A DNA stretch of 64,000 nucleotides from Amycolatopsis decaplanina DSM 44594. GTDB taxonomy: Bacteria > Actinomycetota > Actinomycetes > Mycobacteriales > Pseudonocardiaceae. Shown piece after piece: positions 41,623 to 49,611 of the stretch; positions within the stretch are counted from its first letter, which is position 1; every line of letters starts with the position of its first letter. Under the pieces are notes generated by a model. It searched no databases and was not told where the DNA came from. It saw only the letters and a program-made list of their open reading frames with translations. The translations under genes were made by a program, and so were the position numbers. The stretch is from assembly GCF_000342005.1 (NCBI RefSeq), contig NZ_AOHO01000048.1, forward strand, positions 248,001 to 312,000, read 5' to 3'.

Positions 41623-42752
41623 TGCGCATCCTGCCCATGCCGTGGCCGCCGCGGGAGCCCGAACCCCGCCCGGGCCCCGAGCACCTCAAGGCCGACATCG
41701 ACTGGATGAGCTACTCGCATCGAGAGCTCTACGAGATGGTCCACAACGAGCTGGACCTCGCGAGCGCGGAGGCCGTCGCCGCGCAGTGGACGAAGATCAG
41801 CGCGTTCCTGGACAGGGTCGGTTCCGAACTCAGGGCGGCGCTCGCCGCCACCGCCGACGGCTGGACGGGTGAGGGCGCGGACAGGGCCCGTGACGCCGCG
41901 ATCAAGCTCGTCGACTGGGCGGGCGAGACGGGCTGGCGCGCGGAGAACGTCGCGAACTGCGTCCGCCGCCAGGCGGACATCGCCGACACCGCGCGGCGCA
42001 CGATGCCCGAGCCGCCGGGATACGCGCCGCGGCCCAAGCTGCCGGAGCCGCCGAAACGCCGTCCGATCCCGGTCTCCGATTCGACGCAGGCCATGTCGGC
42101 TTCGCCGCCGTCGGGCTCCGCCTTCGCCGAGGCCGGCCGGATCGTCGCCGAGCCCACCGACGAGAGCTCGCAGGATCTGCACCGTCAGGCCGCCGACGTG
42201 ATGACGCGGATGCAGCACAGCTCCGGAGAGGTCTACGAGAACGTCCCCAGCTTCTCTTCGTACGGCAAGGAGCCGAAGCTACTCAAGACACCCGAAGAGC
42301 CGGAGCCGAAGCCGAAACCCGAACCGAAGCCGGAACCAGTCCCGCCGCCGGACGACTCGACACGCAGCAGTGGCGCCGACGACGCCGCCCCGATCCAGGT
42401 GCGGGAACCGGTCGAGGCGCCGCGCGCGCCGGGCGCGAGCAGCGGCGCCGTCGTACCGCCGCCGCCCGGCACCGCCGGCGGAACCCAAGAGCAACTCGGG
42501 CAGGGCGGCCGGTCCGGCGTCGGTGGCTTCGGGCCATCGGGGCAGCCCGGTCAACCGGCCGGGACACGGGCTGCGGCCGCGGGTATGGGCGGCTTCGGTG
42601 GGATGCCGATGGGGATGGCGCCCCCGCAAGGGCGGCAGGGCGAGGAGGCGCACAAGGCGCCGGACTACCTCGTCGAGGATTCCGACGTCTGGGGTCTCAC
42701 CGGGCACGTGACCCCGCCCGTCATCGGCGAGGACCCGAGGAGCGGTCGCTGA
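41622..42752 (+). CDS. PPE-like ESX protein (module 2)
   Basis: 376 residues. The helical region at about 25-130 contains ADGWTGEGADRARDAA with the W-x-G turn. Lys/Pro/Glu-rich repeats follow (PKPKPEPKPEPVPPP), then a Gly/Met-rich part (GMGGFGGMPMGM). The end, HKAPDYLVEDSDVWG and HVTPPVIGED, matches the end of the module 1 PPE-like protein. This tail may be a secretion or chaperone signal. Coupled by TGATG to both neighbours. Confidence 0.75.
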   Translation: MRILPMPWPPREPEPRPGPEHLKADIDWMSYSHRELYEMVHNELDLASAEAVAAQWTKISAFLDRVGSELRAALAATADGWTGEGADRARDAAIKLVDWAGETGWRAENVANCVRRQADIADTARRTMPEPPGYAPRPKLPEPPKRRPIPVSDSTQAMSASPPSGSAFAEAGRIVAEPTDESSQDLHRQAADVMTRMQHSSGEVYENVPSFSSYGKEPKLLKTPEEPEPKPKPEPKPEPVPPPDDSTRSSGADDAAPIQVREPVEAPRAPGASSGAVVPPPPGTAGGTQEQLGQGGRSGVGGFGPSGQPGQPAGTRAAAAGMGGFGGMPMGMAPPQGRQGEEAHKAPDYLVEDSDVWGLTGHVTPPVIGEDPRSGR

Positions 42753-43513
42753 TGGACTGGATCCGGCTGCACGTCGGCGAGCTGTTCCTGCTCTGGTCGG
42801 CGCACGGACGCGACGAACTGCCCGCGGTGCTGGAGGTCCCGCACGTCGGGCGGACGCCGGAATTCCGGGCGGAACTGGTGGCCACGGCGAGCGCGACGCT
42901 GTCGGAACGCGGCCTCGGCACCGTGGACGCGCCCGCGCCCGAACTGGTGCGGCTGCTGCACACCGTCGCGAACAGCGAACTCACGCTCGACCTGCGGCTC
43001 GACGGCGATCCGGCGTACCGGGCCGTCGGCTGCGTGTCCGATCGCGGCGCGGTCGCGATCGGCGTTTCGGGCACCGACGTCGAGCTGACGGCGCTGCGGG
43101 AACCGCTCGTCGCCGCGACCCTGCTGCAGGCTTTGCCGCCGTGCGAGCAGGGGCGGGGACTATCGGTCAACCTGCGCGTCGACGACTACACGGCCGCGTG
43201 CGAGGCGGGGGAGCACGGCGGGCAGCCGGCGTTCTCCGATGTCCTGCGTGACGCAGGGCTGCGGGAACCCGAGGTCATCGTGCTGGTCCGGATCGCGACG
43301 CAGCGGATCGGCAGCGGACGGCTCGGGGCGGCCAGGAAGTCGTGGGAAGGCCGCTGGGTGCGCGGAGAGGGTACGTTGACCTGGGTGGACACCCCCGACG
43401 GCCGCTACGGGCTCCGTCGCGATCGAGGGTGGCTGACAGTCACCCCGCTCGACGCGTCGCGGCTCAAGACGATGGCGTACGAGCTGTTCACCGGGGCTCG
43501 CCAAGCAGGTTAA
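42752..43513 (+). CDS. espG: EspG-family ESX chaperone (module 2)
   Basis: 253 residues with an EspG-like layout: LHVGELFLLWSAHGRDELP at the start, a central beta region, then RRDRGWLTVTPLDASRLKTMAYEL at the end. It is divergent from the module 1 EspG but in the same position relative to a PPE-like gene, here downstream. It probably chaperones the neighbouring PPE-like protein. TGATG overlap at its start. The next gene starts only 20 nt on but is metabolic. Confidence 0.75.
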   Translation: MDWIRLHVGELFLLWSAHGRDELPAVLEVPHVGRTPEFRAELVATASATLSERGLGTVDAPAPELVRLLHTVANSELTLDLRLDGDPAYRAVGCVSDRGAVAIGVSGTDVELTALREPLVAATLLQALPPCEQGRGLSVNLRVDDYTAACEAGEHGGQPAFSDVLRDAGLREPEVIVLVRIATQRIGSGRLGAARKSWEGRWVRGEGTLTWVDTPDGRYGLRRDRGWLTVTPLDASRLKTMAYELFTGARQAG

Positions 43514-43532
43514 CGAGGGTTAACATCGCGGG

Positions 43533-45509
43533 GTGACGCACACCGCCGACGCCCCAGAAGTGCTCTGGCGCCCTGAGCCGAGCCGCCTGTCCGACACCAA
43601 GATCGACGCGTTCCGCCAATGGCTGCGCACCGAACGCGGCGTGGAAGTCGACGACTACAACGCGTTGTGGGAGTTCTCCGTGCGGCAGGGGCCGGAGTTC
43701 TGGTCCGCCGTCGCCGACTTCCTCGGCGTGCGCTGGCACGACCAGCCCGGTGAGGTGCTCACCGGCGAAATGCCGGACGCCCGGTGGTTCGCGGGCGGAA
43801 CGCTGAACTATGCCGAGCATTCGCTCATGTCCGGCGTCGCGGGCGCCGCGAAGGCCGACGACGAGGTCGCCGTGATCTTCCACCGCGAAGACGGCCTCTC
43901 GTCGCAGCTGACGTACGGCGCCCTGCGGTCCGCCGTCGCCTCCGCGCGGGAAGGACTGCGCAAGCTGGGAGTGTCCAAAGGGGACAGGGTCGTCGCGCTG
44001 GCGCCGAACTGCCCGCAGACGCTGATCGCCTTCCTCGCCACCGCGAGCCTCGGCGCAGTCTGGTCGTCTTGCTCGCCGGACTTCGGCGTCCGCGCGATCA
44101 CCGACCGCTTCGCGCAGATCGAGCCGAAGGTGCTGATCGCGGTCAACGGATACGTCTACAATGGACGGTGGTTCGACAGCCGGTCGACGGTGAACTCGTT
44201 GCGGGACGAGATCTCCACACTCGAAGCGACCGTGCTCATCGACTACGCGGGCGGCCGCCTCGACGGCACACTCGACTGGGACACGCTGCTCGCGGACAAC
44301 GCGGGCGCGGAACTGGCCTTCGAACCCGTCGAATTCGGTCACCCGCTGTGGGTCCTGTACTCCTCGGGGACCACCGGTCTGCCGAAGGGCATCGTCCACG
44401 GACACGGCGGGATCACCCTCGAACACCTCAAAGCCCTTGCCCTGCAAAGCGATCTCGGTCCTGGTGATCGGTTCTTCTGGTTCACCACCACCGGCTGGAT
44501 GATGTGGAACTTCCTCATCTCCGGCCTGCTGACCGGCACCACGATCGTGCTCTTCGACGGTAGCCCGGGGCATCCGGACCTGAACGTGTTGTGGCACTTG
44601 GCCGAACAGCATCGTGTCACCTACTTCGGCACGTCGGCGCCGTACATCCAGAGCTGTCTGAAGGCCGGGATCAAACCAGCGGAGCGTTACGACCTCACCG
44701 CGTTGCGCGCCTTGGGATCGACCGGCGCGCCGCTGAGCGTCGAGGGCTTCCGGTGGATCGTCGACGAGGTCGGCAAACGCGTCCAGATCTGCTCGGTGTC
44801 CGGTGGCACGGATCTGTGCGCGGCGTTCGTCGCGTCGGCCCCGGATGTCCCGGTCTGGCTGGGTGAGCTGTCGGTCCGCGCTCTCGGCGCCGCCGTCGCC
44901 GCGTTCGACGAGGACGGGAAGCCGGTGGTGGAGACGGTCGGCGAACTGGTGATCACCGAACCGATGCCGTCGATGCCGGTGTTCTTCTGGAACGACCCGG
45001 ACGGCTCGCGGTTGCGCGAGGCGTACTTCGAGATGTACCCGGGAATCTGGCGGCACGGCGACTGGATCCGGATCACCGGCCGCGGCTCCGCCGTCATCTA
45101 CGGACGCAGCGATTCGACACTCAACCGCGGTGGCGTCCGGATGGGCACGGCCGAGTTCTACCGGGTCGTCGAGTCGTTCGACCAGGTCGCGGACTCGTTG
45201 GTGATCGACACGTCGGCGGCGGGCAACGAGGACGGGCAGCTGCTGTGTTTCCTCGTGCTGACCGAGGGTGCGTCGCTCGACGAGATCGAGCCCGCCTTGC
45301 GCAAGGAATTGCGCGGGGCCCTTTCGCCGCGGCACGTGCCCGACCGGTTCGTCCAGGTGAGCGAGGTGCCCCGGACGCTCAACGGCAAGAAGTGCGAGGT
45401 TCCGGTCAAGAAGATCCTTTCGGGGGTCTCACCTGACCGCGCCGTCAGCCGGGATGCCCTGCTGAACCCCGACGCCCTTGTACCGTTCGTGAAGCTGGCA
45501 AGGAGCTAG
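43533..45509 (+). CDS. aacS: Acetoacetate-CoA ligase
   Basis: 658 residues, the usual length for acetoacetyl-CoA synthetases. The AMP-binding motif is YSSGTTGLPKG, with SGGTDLCAAF and YGRSDSTLNRGGVRMGTAE further on; the adenylation lysine region is NGKKCEVPVKKIL. The enzyme activates acetoacetate with ATP to acetoacetyl-CoA for lipid or ketone-body use. The GTG start directly follows GGTTAACGAGGGTTAACATCG, whose TTAACAT could be a -10 giving a leaderless mRNA. Confidence 0.9.
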   Translation: MTHTADAPEVLWRPEPSRLSDTKIDAFRQWLRTERGVEVDDYNALWEFSVRQGPEFWSAVADFLGVRWHDQPGEVLTGEMPDARWFAGGTLNYAEHSLMSGVAGAAKADDEVAVIFHREDGLSSQLTYGALRSAVASAREGLRKLGVSKGDRVVALAPNCPQTLIAFLATASLGAVWSSCSPDFGVRAITDRFAQIEPKVLIAVNGYVYNGRWFDSRSTVNSLRDEISTLEATVLIDYAGGRLDGTLDWDTLLADNAGAELAFEPVEFGHPLWVLYSSGTTGLPKGIVHGHGGITLEHLKALALQSDLGPGDRFFWFTTTGWMMWNFLISGLLTGTTIVLFDGSPGHPDLNVLWHLAEQHRVTYFGTSAPYIQSCLKAGIKPAERYDLTALRALGSTGAPLSVEGFRWIVDEVGKRVQICSVSGGTDLCAAFVASAPDVPVWLGELSVRALGAAVAAFDEDGKPVVETVGELVITEPMPSMPVFFWNDPDGSRLREAYFEMYPGIWRHGDWIRITGRGSAVIYGRSDSTLNRGGVRMGTAEFYRVVESFDQVADSLVIDTSAAGNEDGQLLCFLVLTEGASLDEIEPALRKELRGALSPRHVPDRFVQVSEVPRTLNGKKCEVPVKKILSGVSPDRAVSRDALLNPDALVPFVKLARS

Positions 45510-45524
45510 GCCGCGTCCTGCGAG

Positions 45525-45674
45525 TCACGTTCGCGGTCTCCGCGCCCAGGCGGCCCCTGACGGCACGGGCGGTCCAGCCGAGTACGACCCGGTACGAGGC
45601 CGAACCGCCGCACCGTCAGGAACCACCTGGATCACGAAGCCCATCGAACAGACTCACAGGACACGACCTGACGG
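45525..45674 (-). repeat. Intergenic repeat, copy 2 with a 39-codon ORF
   Basis: The second copy of the element seen at 32.55 kb: 38 identical nt at about 45617-45654. On the minus strand an ORF from 45644 to 45525 starts MGFVIQVVPDG and continues for 39 codons into unrelated Pro/Arg-rich sequence. No SD is visible. It lies directly upstream of the LPG-synthase-like gene, as copy 1 lies upstream of fabH, which suggests a cis-acting role at the DNA or RNA level. Confidence 0.65.
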
Positions 45675-45683
45675 GGGCGGAAC

Positions 45684-47351
45684 TTGGCGGGCGCTTGGCG
45701 GGTGGCGGGTGCCACCTCGGTGGCGGTGATCACCTGGGTGACGCGGCTGGCCGGACTGCTGGCCCTGGTCTCGGTGCTGGTCCCGGCCGGGCGGCGCACC
45801 CTGCGTGGACGCGTCGCCGAATGGCTGGAACTGCCGAACGAGGCCACGGTCGGCGCGGCGACGGTCGCGCTGGTGACCGGTGCGCTGCTGATGCTGCTCG
45901 CCACCGGCCTCAAACGGCGGAAACGACGGGCCTGGCAACTGGCGGTCGCCGCCGCCGCGCTGCTGACGGTGTCGCATCTCGGGCTGCGGCACGCCCTCGG
46001 CGCCGGGCTCGTGTCGCTCGCGCTGCTGATCGCCCTGATCGCGACGCGGCGCCACTTCATCGCGCTCCCCGATCCGGTGACCGGCCGGTGGCGCGCGGTC
46101 CGGGTCTTCGTGCAGCTGACGGTGGCCGGGGTGGCGATCAACTTCGCGCTGCTGTCGGTCGCGGTCGCCCCCTTGAGCGTCGGCGACCGCCTGGCGCAGT
46201 CGACGCTGGCCCTGATCGGCGTGAGCGGTCCGGTGGTGTTCCCCGCGTTGTGGCTGGAAGACCTGTCGGCCGCCGTCGGCCTGCTGTTCGGGATCGGCGC
46301 GGTGCTGCTGGCGGCGTACTTCCTCCTCCGCTCGGCCGAACCCGCGCCGGAGCTGACCGACGACGAGGTCGAGCGGCTGAGGGGGCTGCTGGGGGAGCGG
46401 GACTCGCTGGGGTACTTCGCTCTGCGCCGGGACAAGTTCGTGGTCTTCTCGAAGTCGGGGAAGGCCGCGGTGACCTATCGGGTGATCGCCGGGGTCGCGC
46501 TGTGCTCGGCGGACCCCCTCGGTGACCCGGAAGCGTGGCCCGGGGCGATCGAGGAGTACCTGGACGTCTGCCGGCGGTACGCCTGGACCCCGGCGGCCAT
46601 GGGCTGCTCGGAACTGGGCGCGACCGTCTGGGCACGCTTCGGGCTGGAGGTCCTGGAGATCGGTGACGAGGCCGTCGTCGACACCGACACCTTCACCCTC
46701 GAAGGCCGCGTCATGCGCGGAGTCCGCCAAGCCGTCTCGCGCGCGAAGCGAGCCGGCTACACCGCGCGCATCCGCAAGGCCGAAGACCTGCTTGAAGGTG
46801 AACTCGACGAACTCCGCACCCTCGCCGCCACCTGGCGCGGCACCGACACCGAGCGCGGCTTCTCGATGGCCCTCGGCCGCATGGGCGATCCAGGCTCGGT
46901 CCTGGTGACCGCCGAACACGACGGACACGTCCGCGGAGTCCTCCAGTTCGTCCCCTGGGGCGAGAAGGGCCTGTCCCTGGACGTCATGCGCCGCGACCGG
47001 ACCGCCGACAACGGCGTCAACGAGCTGATGATCTCCGAACTCCTCCTGACGACCTCCGCCCAGCACGTCTCCCTGAACTTCGCCGCCTTCCGCGCCGTCC
47101 TGGAACAAGGCCAGCGCATCGGCGCCGGCCCCGTCGCCCGCCTGTCCGCCCGGACGCTGCGATTCTTCTCACGTTGGATCCAGATCGAGACCCTCTACCG
47201 CTTCAACGCGAAGTTCCAGCCCCGCTGGGTCCCGCGCTACCTGGTCTACCCCGCGGCCCGTGACCTCCCCCGGGTCGGCATCGCCGTCTTCGAAGCCGAA
47301 GGCCTCGGCGGGCGCCCATCAGGCCTGCTCAGAGCCCTGCAACGCGTCTAA
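45684..47351 (+). CDS. Phosphatidylglycerol lysyltransferase-like membrane protein (MprF/LPG-synthase type)
   Basis: 555 residues. About six TM helices in the first 220 residues precede a cytosolic LPG-synthase C domain (DUF2156) from about 230. Features of that domain are SLGYFALRRDKFVVFSKSGK, ALCSADPLGDPEAW and TFTLEGRVMRGVRQAVSRA. MprF-type enzymes move an aminoacyl group from tRNA to phosphatidylglycerol and flip the lipid, lowering surface charge. There is no lysyl-tRNA synthetase fusion of the LysX kind. The TTG start is tentative (GGGGGCGGAAC before it); GTG 45702 is an alternative. Confidence 0.75.
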   Translation: MAGAWRVAGATSVAVITWVTRLAGLLALVSVLVPAGRRTLRGRVAEWLELPNEATVGAATVALVTGALLMLLATGLKRRKRRAWQLAVAAAALLTVSHLGLRHALGAGLVSLALLIALIATRRHFIALPDPVTGRWRAVRVFVQLTVAGVAINFALLSVAVAPLSVGDRLAQSTLALIGVSGPVVFPALWLEDLSAAVGLLFGIGAVLLAAYFLLRSAEPAPELTDDEVERLRGLLGERDSLGYFALRRDKFVVFSKSGKAAVTYRVIAGVALCSADPLGDPEAWPGAIEEYLDVCRRYAWTPAAMGCSELGATVWARFGLEVLEIGDEAVVDTDTFTLEGRVMRGVRQAVSRAKRAGYTARIRKAEDLLEGELDELRTLAATWRGTDTERGFSMALGRMGDPGSVLVTAEHDGHVRGVLQFVPWGEKGLSLDVMRRDRTADNGVNELMISELLLTTSAQHVSLNFAAFRAVLEQGQRIGAGPVARLSARTLRFFSRWIQIETLYRFNAKFQPRWVPRYLVYPAARDLPRVGIAVFEAEGLGGRPSGLLRALQRV

Positions 47352-47416
47352 GGGGGGTGCCTTCAGAGGGGGGCCATGGGGTGTGTAACCTATTTGAGCA
47401 GTGGTCGTTGGGCCTG

Positions 47417-47506
47417 GGAGGCTTCGCCTAGTCTGGTCTATGGCGCCGCACTGCTAATGCGGTTGGGGGTGACCCCCCCTCCCGGGTTCAAATCCCGGAG
47501 CCTCCG
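47417..47506 (+). tRNA. tRNA-Ser (GCU)
   Basis: 90 nt. Acceptor arms GGAGGCT and AGCCTCC pair fully. The anticodon loop CTGCTAA gives GCU. The long variable arm (GGGGG..CCCCC) is as expected for Ser, and the T-loop is GTTCAAAT. No CCA is encoded. A regular tRNA. Confidence 0.95.
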
Positions 47507-47548
47507 CTGGTACCTGTTCCGGCAGGTGCTAGATTGATAACTGAACAA

Positions 47549-47622
47549 GCGCCCGTAGCTCAGCTGGATAGAGCATCTGACTACGGATCAGAAGGTCAGG
47601 GGTTCGAATCCCTTCGGGCGCA
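47549..47622 (+). tRNA. tRNA-Arg (ACG)
   Basis: 74 nt. Acceptor arms GCGCCCG and CGGGCGC pair fully. The anticodon loop is CTACGGA (ACG, read as ICG), with T at position 33. D and T arms are regular. It is followed by a strong terminator. Confidence 0.95.
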
Positions 47623-47642
47623 CGTCTGGTTGAGACAGCACT

Positions 47643-47673
47643 AAGGCCCTCCCGTTCGCGGGAGGGCCTTTTT
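47643..47673 (+). terminator. Strong intrinsic terminator after tRNA-Arg
   Basis: A 12-bp perfect stem (AAGGCCCTCCCG with its complement) around a TTCG tetraloop is followed by a T-run. It ends the tRNA transcript and, read from the other side, follows the minus-strand small membrane protein gene. Confidence 0.95.
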
Positions 47674-47692
47674 GTCTGTCCGGTGTGGACTT

Positions 47693-47920
47693 CTAGCGTC
47701 GTCGCCGGGCGGCCATGGCGCCGCCGACCGATCCGCCACCGAGCAGTCCGGCCGCCGCCAAGGGCGAGGTGATCGCGAGCAACACCACGGCCGCGGCGAC
47801 GATCCCCACGATGAGGACCAGCGCGGGCAAAGCCCAACGAGCCAGCCTGAGCGCGTTGGTTGTGCGCGTCTCGTCGGAGATCATCTGCGTGAACCAGTCG
47901 CTCCGTTGCCTGGTCACCAC
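47693..47920 (-). CDS. Small membrane protein downstream of PadR pair
   Basis: 75 residues. An N-terminal charged segment of about 28 residues is followed by two hydrophobic stretches (WALPALVLIVGIVAAAVVLLAI and SPLAAAGLLGGGS) and an Arg cluster, RRRR, at the end. No family is recognised. It overlaps the end of the preceding 220-residue gene by 7 nt and has GGAGCG before its GTG pair, so it is the third gene of a PadR operon. It may be a membrane partner of that protein. Confidence 0.6.
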   Translation of the reverse strand: MVTRQRSDWFTQMISDETRTTNALRLARWALPALVLIVGIVAAAVVLLAITSPLAAAGLLGGGSVGGAMAARRRR

Positions 47921-48576
47921 GAGCGCTCCTGCACCGGCGCGCTCAGTTCACGCCGCAGCCATGGCGCTCGCACCAGAACCCTTAGCGCGTAAGTGATCTG
48001 CGCTCGGCCGCCGCAGCCGGACTCCGCGAGGTCGTGCAGCTCCGCGTGGAACAGTTCGGTGTATTCAAGTCTGTCGGCGGCGGGGAGGATCCTTGCCGCC
48101 CAGTCGGTCAGCCGACGCGAAGTAGCCGACCGTACGGCCTTCTCGGGTTCCGCTTCGACCGCGTGAACAGGAGCAGGAGGCCGGCGCTCCTCGACGCTGG
48201 TGGCCTTACCTGTCGCATAGATGATAGCGTCCGCGAGCCTGCGAACCCGCATCCGGTCCGAGTCCTGTTCGCCGCGGTGCCAGCCGACGTCCAGTTCCAA
48301 GTCCAGGTCGATGACCGCACCCTGAAGTGTGCGAAGTAGTTCCAACAGGGCAAAAACGTCGTCATCGGAGGTGTCTTCTTCGGCGAGTTGCCGAGAACGA
48401 GCCGCGGTCAGGGCGCTTTCGAAGAGCCGGACGACGTGTGTCGCTGCGTTGCGCACGCCCTCCACCTCGCTGCGAGTGTCGCTGAGACGCGTCCAATGAT
48501 GAATGTCGTGCTCGAGCTCCTTCGCGATGCGAAGCCCTCTTGCGAGTTCATTGGCGGCAGCGCCGAAAAAGAGCAT
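47914..48576 (-). CDS. PadR-associated protein of unknown function
   Basis: 220 residues, not assigned to a named family. It is largely helical. The last 55 residues (ADRLEYTELFHAELHDLAESGC..ITYALRVLVRAPWLRREL) resemble a segment repeatedly found in actinobacterial proteins encoded beside PadR regulators. The start ATG shares a base with the PadR stop (TGATG), so expression follows PadR autoregulation. It has no membrane segment of its own; the next gene supplies one. Confidence 0.6.
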   Translation of the reverse strand: MLFFGAAANELARGLRIAKELEHDIHHWTRLSDTRSEVEGVRNAATHVVRLFESALTAARSRQLAEEDTSDDDVFALLELLRTLQGAVIDLDLELDVGWHRGEQDSDRMRVRRLADAIIYATGKATSVEERRPPAPVHAVEAEPEKAVRSATSRRLTDWAARILPAADRLEYTELFHAELHDLAESGCGGRAQITYALRVLVRAPWLRRELSAPVQERSW

Positions 48577-48905
48577 CAGCGCTCTCCTGCGAAGCCAGGG
48601 CGAAGGCGTGATAGGGCTTGTGTCGATGCCTTGGCGCGGAGTAACGCCGCCCGCACCGCCGCGATGCTGTTCGGATCCAGGCTGTAGTAACGGCGTCGCG
48701 GGCGTCCCTCCTCGGAAGGCTCGACCTCCTCCCACCGAGAACGCAGCCAACCCACCTTCTCCAGCCGAGCCAGGATGGGATGGATCGTGCCGCTCGGCAG
48801 CCCAGCCGCGGCGCAGATCTCCAGTCCGTACATCTCCCGGGCCGGATCCGACATCAGCTCGTGCAGGACGAGCTGCGTCGGCAGCGTCATCCGTGGACCA
48901 CTCAT
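48576..48905 (-). CDS. PadR family transcriptional regulator
   Basis: 109 residues, the size of the short PadR subfamily. The winged HTH reads REMYGLEICAAAGLPSGTIHPILARLEKVGWL, with wing WEEVEPSEEGRPRRRYYSLDP. PadR proteins are dimeric repressors released by phenolics, drugs or antimicrobials. A perfect 23-bp palindrome lies 7 nt upstream of the ATG and is the probable autoregulatory operator. It controls the two downstream genes. Confidence 0.9.
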   Translation of the reverse strand: MSGPRMTLPTQLVLHELMSDPAREMYGLEICAAAGLPSGTIHPILARLEKVGWLRSRWEEVEPSEEGRPRRRYYSLDPNSIAAVRAALLRAKASTQALSRLRPGFAGER

Positions 48906-48912
48906 AGGAGAA

Positions 48913-48935
48913 CTCTACCTAGGGGCTAGGTAGAG
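48913..48935. promoter_or_regulatory. Probable PadR operator
   Basis: CTCTACCTAG (48913-48922) and CTAGGTAGAG (48926-48935) form a perfect 10-bp inverted repeat with a GGG centre. It lies directly upstream of the padR-type gene, where autoregulation is usual. It also sits 7 nt from the 3' end of the first minus-strand tRNA-like gene. Confidence 0.7.
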
Positions 48936-48941
48936 AACAAG

Positions 48942-49013
48942 AGGCCCACCCGGGAGCCGAACCCGGAGTCCAACGGCTTTGCGGGCCGCTGCACGACCGT
49001 CGTGAAGTGGGCC
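48942..49013 (-). tRNA. tRNA-Cys-like (GCA), irregular
   Basis: 72 nt. Acceptor GGCCCAC/GTGGGCC and the T-arm with TTCGGCT are sound. The anticodon arm is close to ordinary actinobacterial tRNA-Cys, but the loop is CCGCAAA, with C at position 33 where U is nearly universal. The D-arm folds only as a stem with a 3-nt CGG loop. It may be a decaying or specialised copy. Confidence 0.65.
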
Positions 49014-49028
49014 AAGTACAGGTCGCCG

Positions 49029-49100
49029 TGCCCTCGGCAGGAGTCGAACCCGCGTTCCCGGTTTCGGACGCCGGCGTCGTATCCGTTGGACCACGAGGGC
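49029..49100 (-). tRNA. tRNA-Arg (CCG)
   Basis: 72 nt. Acceptor GCCCTCG/CGAGGGC is perfect and the T-loop is TTCGACT. The anticodon loop GTCCGAA gives CCG. The last pair of the anticodon stem is a C-A mismatch. The D-stem is 3 bp. Probably functional but less regular than the plus-strand tRNAs. Confidence 0.75.
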
Positions 49101-49103
49101 TTG

Positions 49104-49192
49104 CGGAGGATGCAGGATTCGAACCTGCGCGACGCTCTCACGCCGACCACCGTTTTCGGGACGGTTGCCTTACCGGACTCGGCCAATCCTCC
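49104..49192 (-). tRNA. tRNA-Ser (CGA), irregular loop
   Basis: 89 nt with the long variable arm of Ser tRNAs. Acceptor GGAGGAT/ATCCTCC and T-arm GCAGG/CCTGC are perfect. The anticodon loop reads CCCGAAA, giving CGA with C at position 33, again an unusual base. It follows tRNA-Pro after a 16-nt spacer and precedes tRNA-Arg(CCG) after 3 nt. Confidence 0.75.
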
Positions 49193-49208
49193 TTGTCGTA
49201 CCACTTGG

Positions 49209-49282
49209 TCGGACGCCCGCGAGTCGAACGCGGTGACTCCTGATCCCAAATCAGGCGGGGTCGCCAGTGCCCCTCGCATCCG
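49209..49282 (-). tRNA. tRNA-Pro (UGG)
   Basis: 74 nt. Acceptor CGGATGC/GCGTCCG contains one T-G pair. The anticodon stem CCTGA/TCAGG with loop TTTGGGA gives UGG, and U33 is present. D-stem GGGG/CCCC and T-arm CCGCG/CGCGG are perfect. A regular tRNA. Confidence 0.85.
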
Positions 49283-49317
49283 TCGACCGGCGTATCCCCC
49301 TCCGATACGCCGACCTG

Positions 49318-49391
49318 TACCCCTACCAGGACTCGAACCTGGGACCTCCGCATTCGTAGTGCGGCGCTCTGTCCTCCTGAGCTACAGGGGT
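49318..49391 (-). tRNA. tRNA-Arg (ACG), second copy
   Basis: 74 nt. Acceptor ACCCCTG/TAGGGGT with one G-T pair. Anticodon loop CTACGAA gives ACG. D-arm TAGCTCAG..GAGC and T-arm CCAGG/CCTGG are regular. It duplicates the anticodon of the plus-strand tRNA-Arg at 47.5 kb but is clearly different in sequence. Confidence 0.85.
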
Positions 49392-49512
49392 GAGGTGGAG
49401 ACGAGTGCACGCCTCCACCGGCGCTCGTCCTGGCTGCCTCTTTCGGCGACGGGGATGAGCTTTGGGAAAAGTCTTCTGTTGTCAAGGTTCGCGCTGAATA
49501 GACAGCGTCGAG

Positions 49513-49581
49513 CACCGGCGGGAGGAGTCGAACCCCCTGGACACGGTTTTGGAGGCCGTTCCGCTTCCCAAGCTCGCCGAT
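49513..49581 (-). tRNA. tRNA-Trp-like (CCA), irregular
   Basis: 69 nt. Acceptor ATCGGCG/CGCCGGT pairs with one T-G. The anticodon loop CTCCAAA gives CCA with U33 present, but the stem has a C-A mismatch. The D-arm folds only as GCTT-GGG-AAGC, so the loop is 3 nt. Shorter than usual. First (most upstream) gene of the minus-strand array. Confidence 0.65.
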
Positions 49582-49611
49582 AGAGAATTGCTTTGCGCAG
49601 CAAAAAGAGAA

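Noticed and set aside
47640..47675. Hairpins and palindromes considered as CRISPR repeats
   Set aside because: No array of equally spaced direct repeats with variable spacers was seen anywhere in the window; these are single hairpins.
48926..49583. Plus- and minus-strand protein frames over the tRNA array
   Set aside because: They are read through tRNA genes and have no coding signature.
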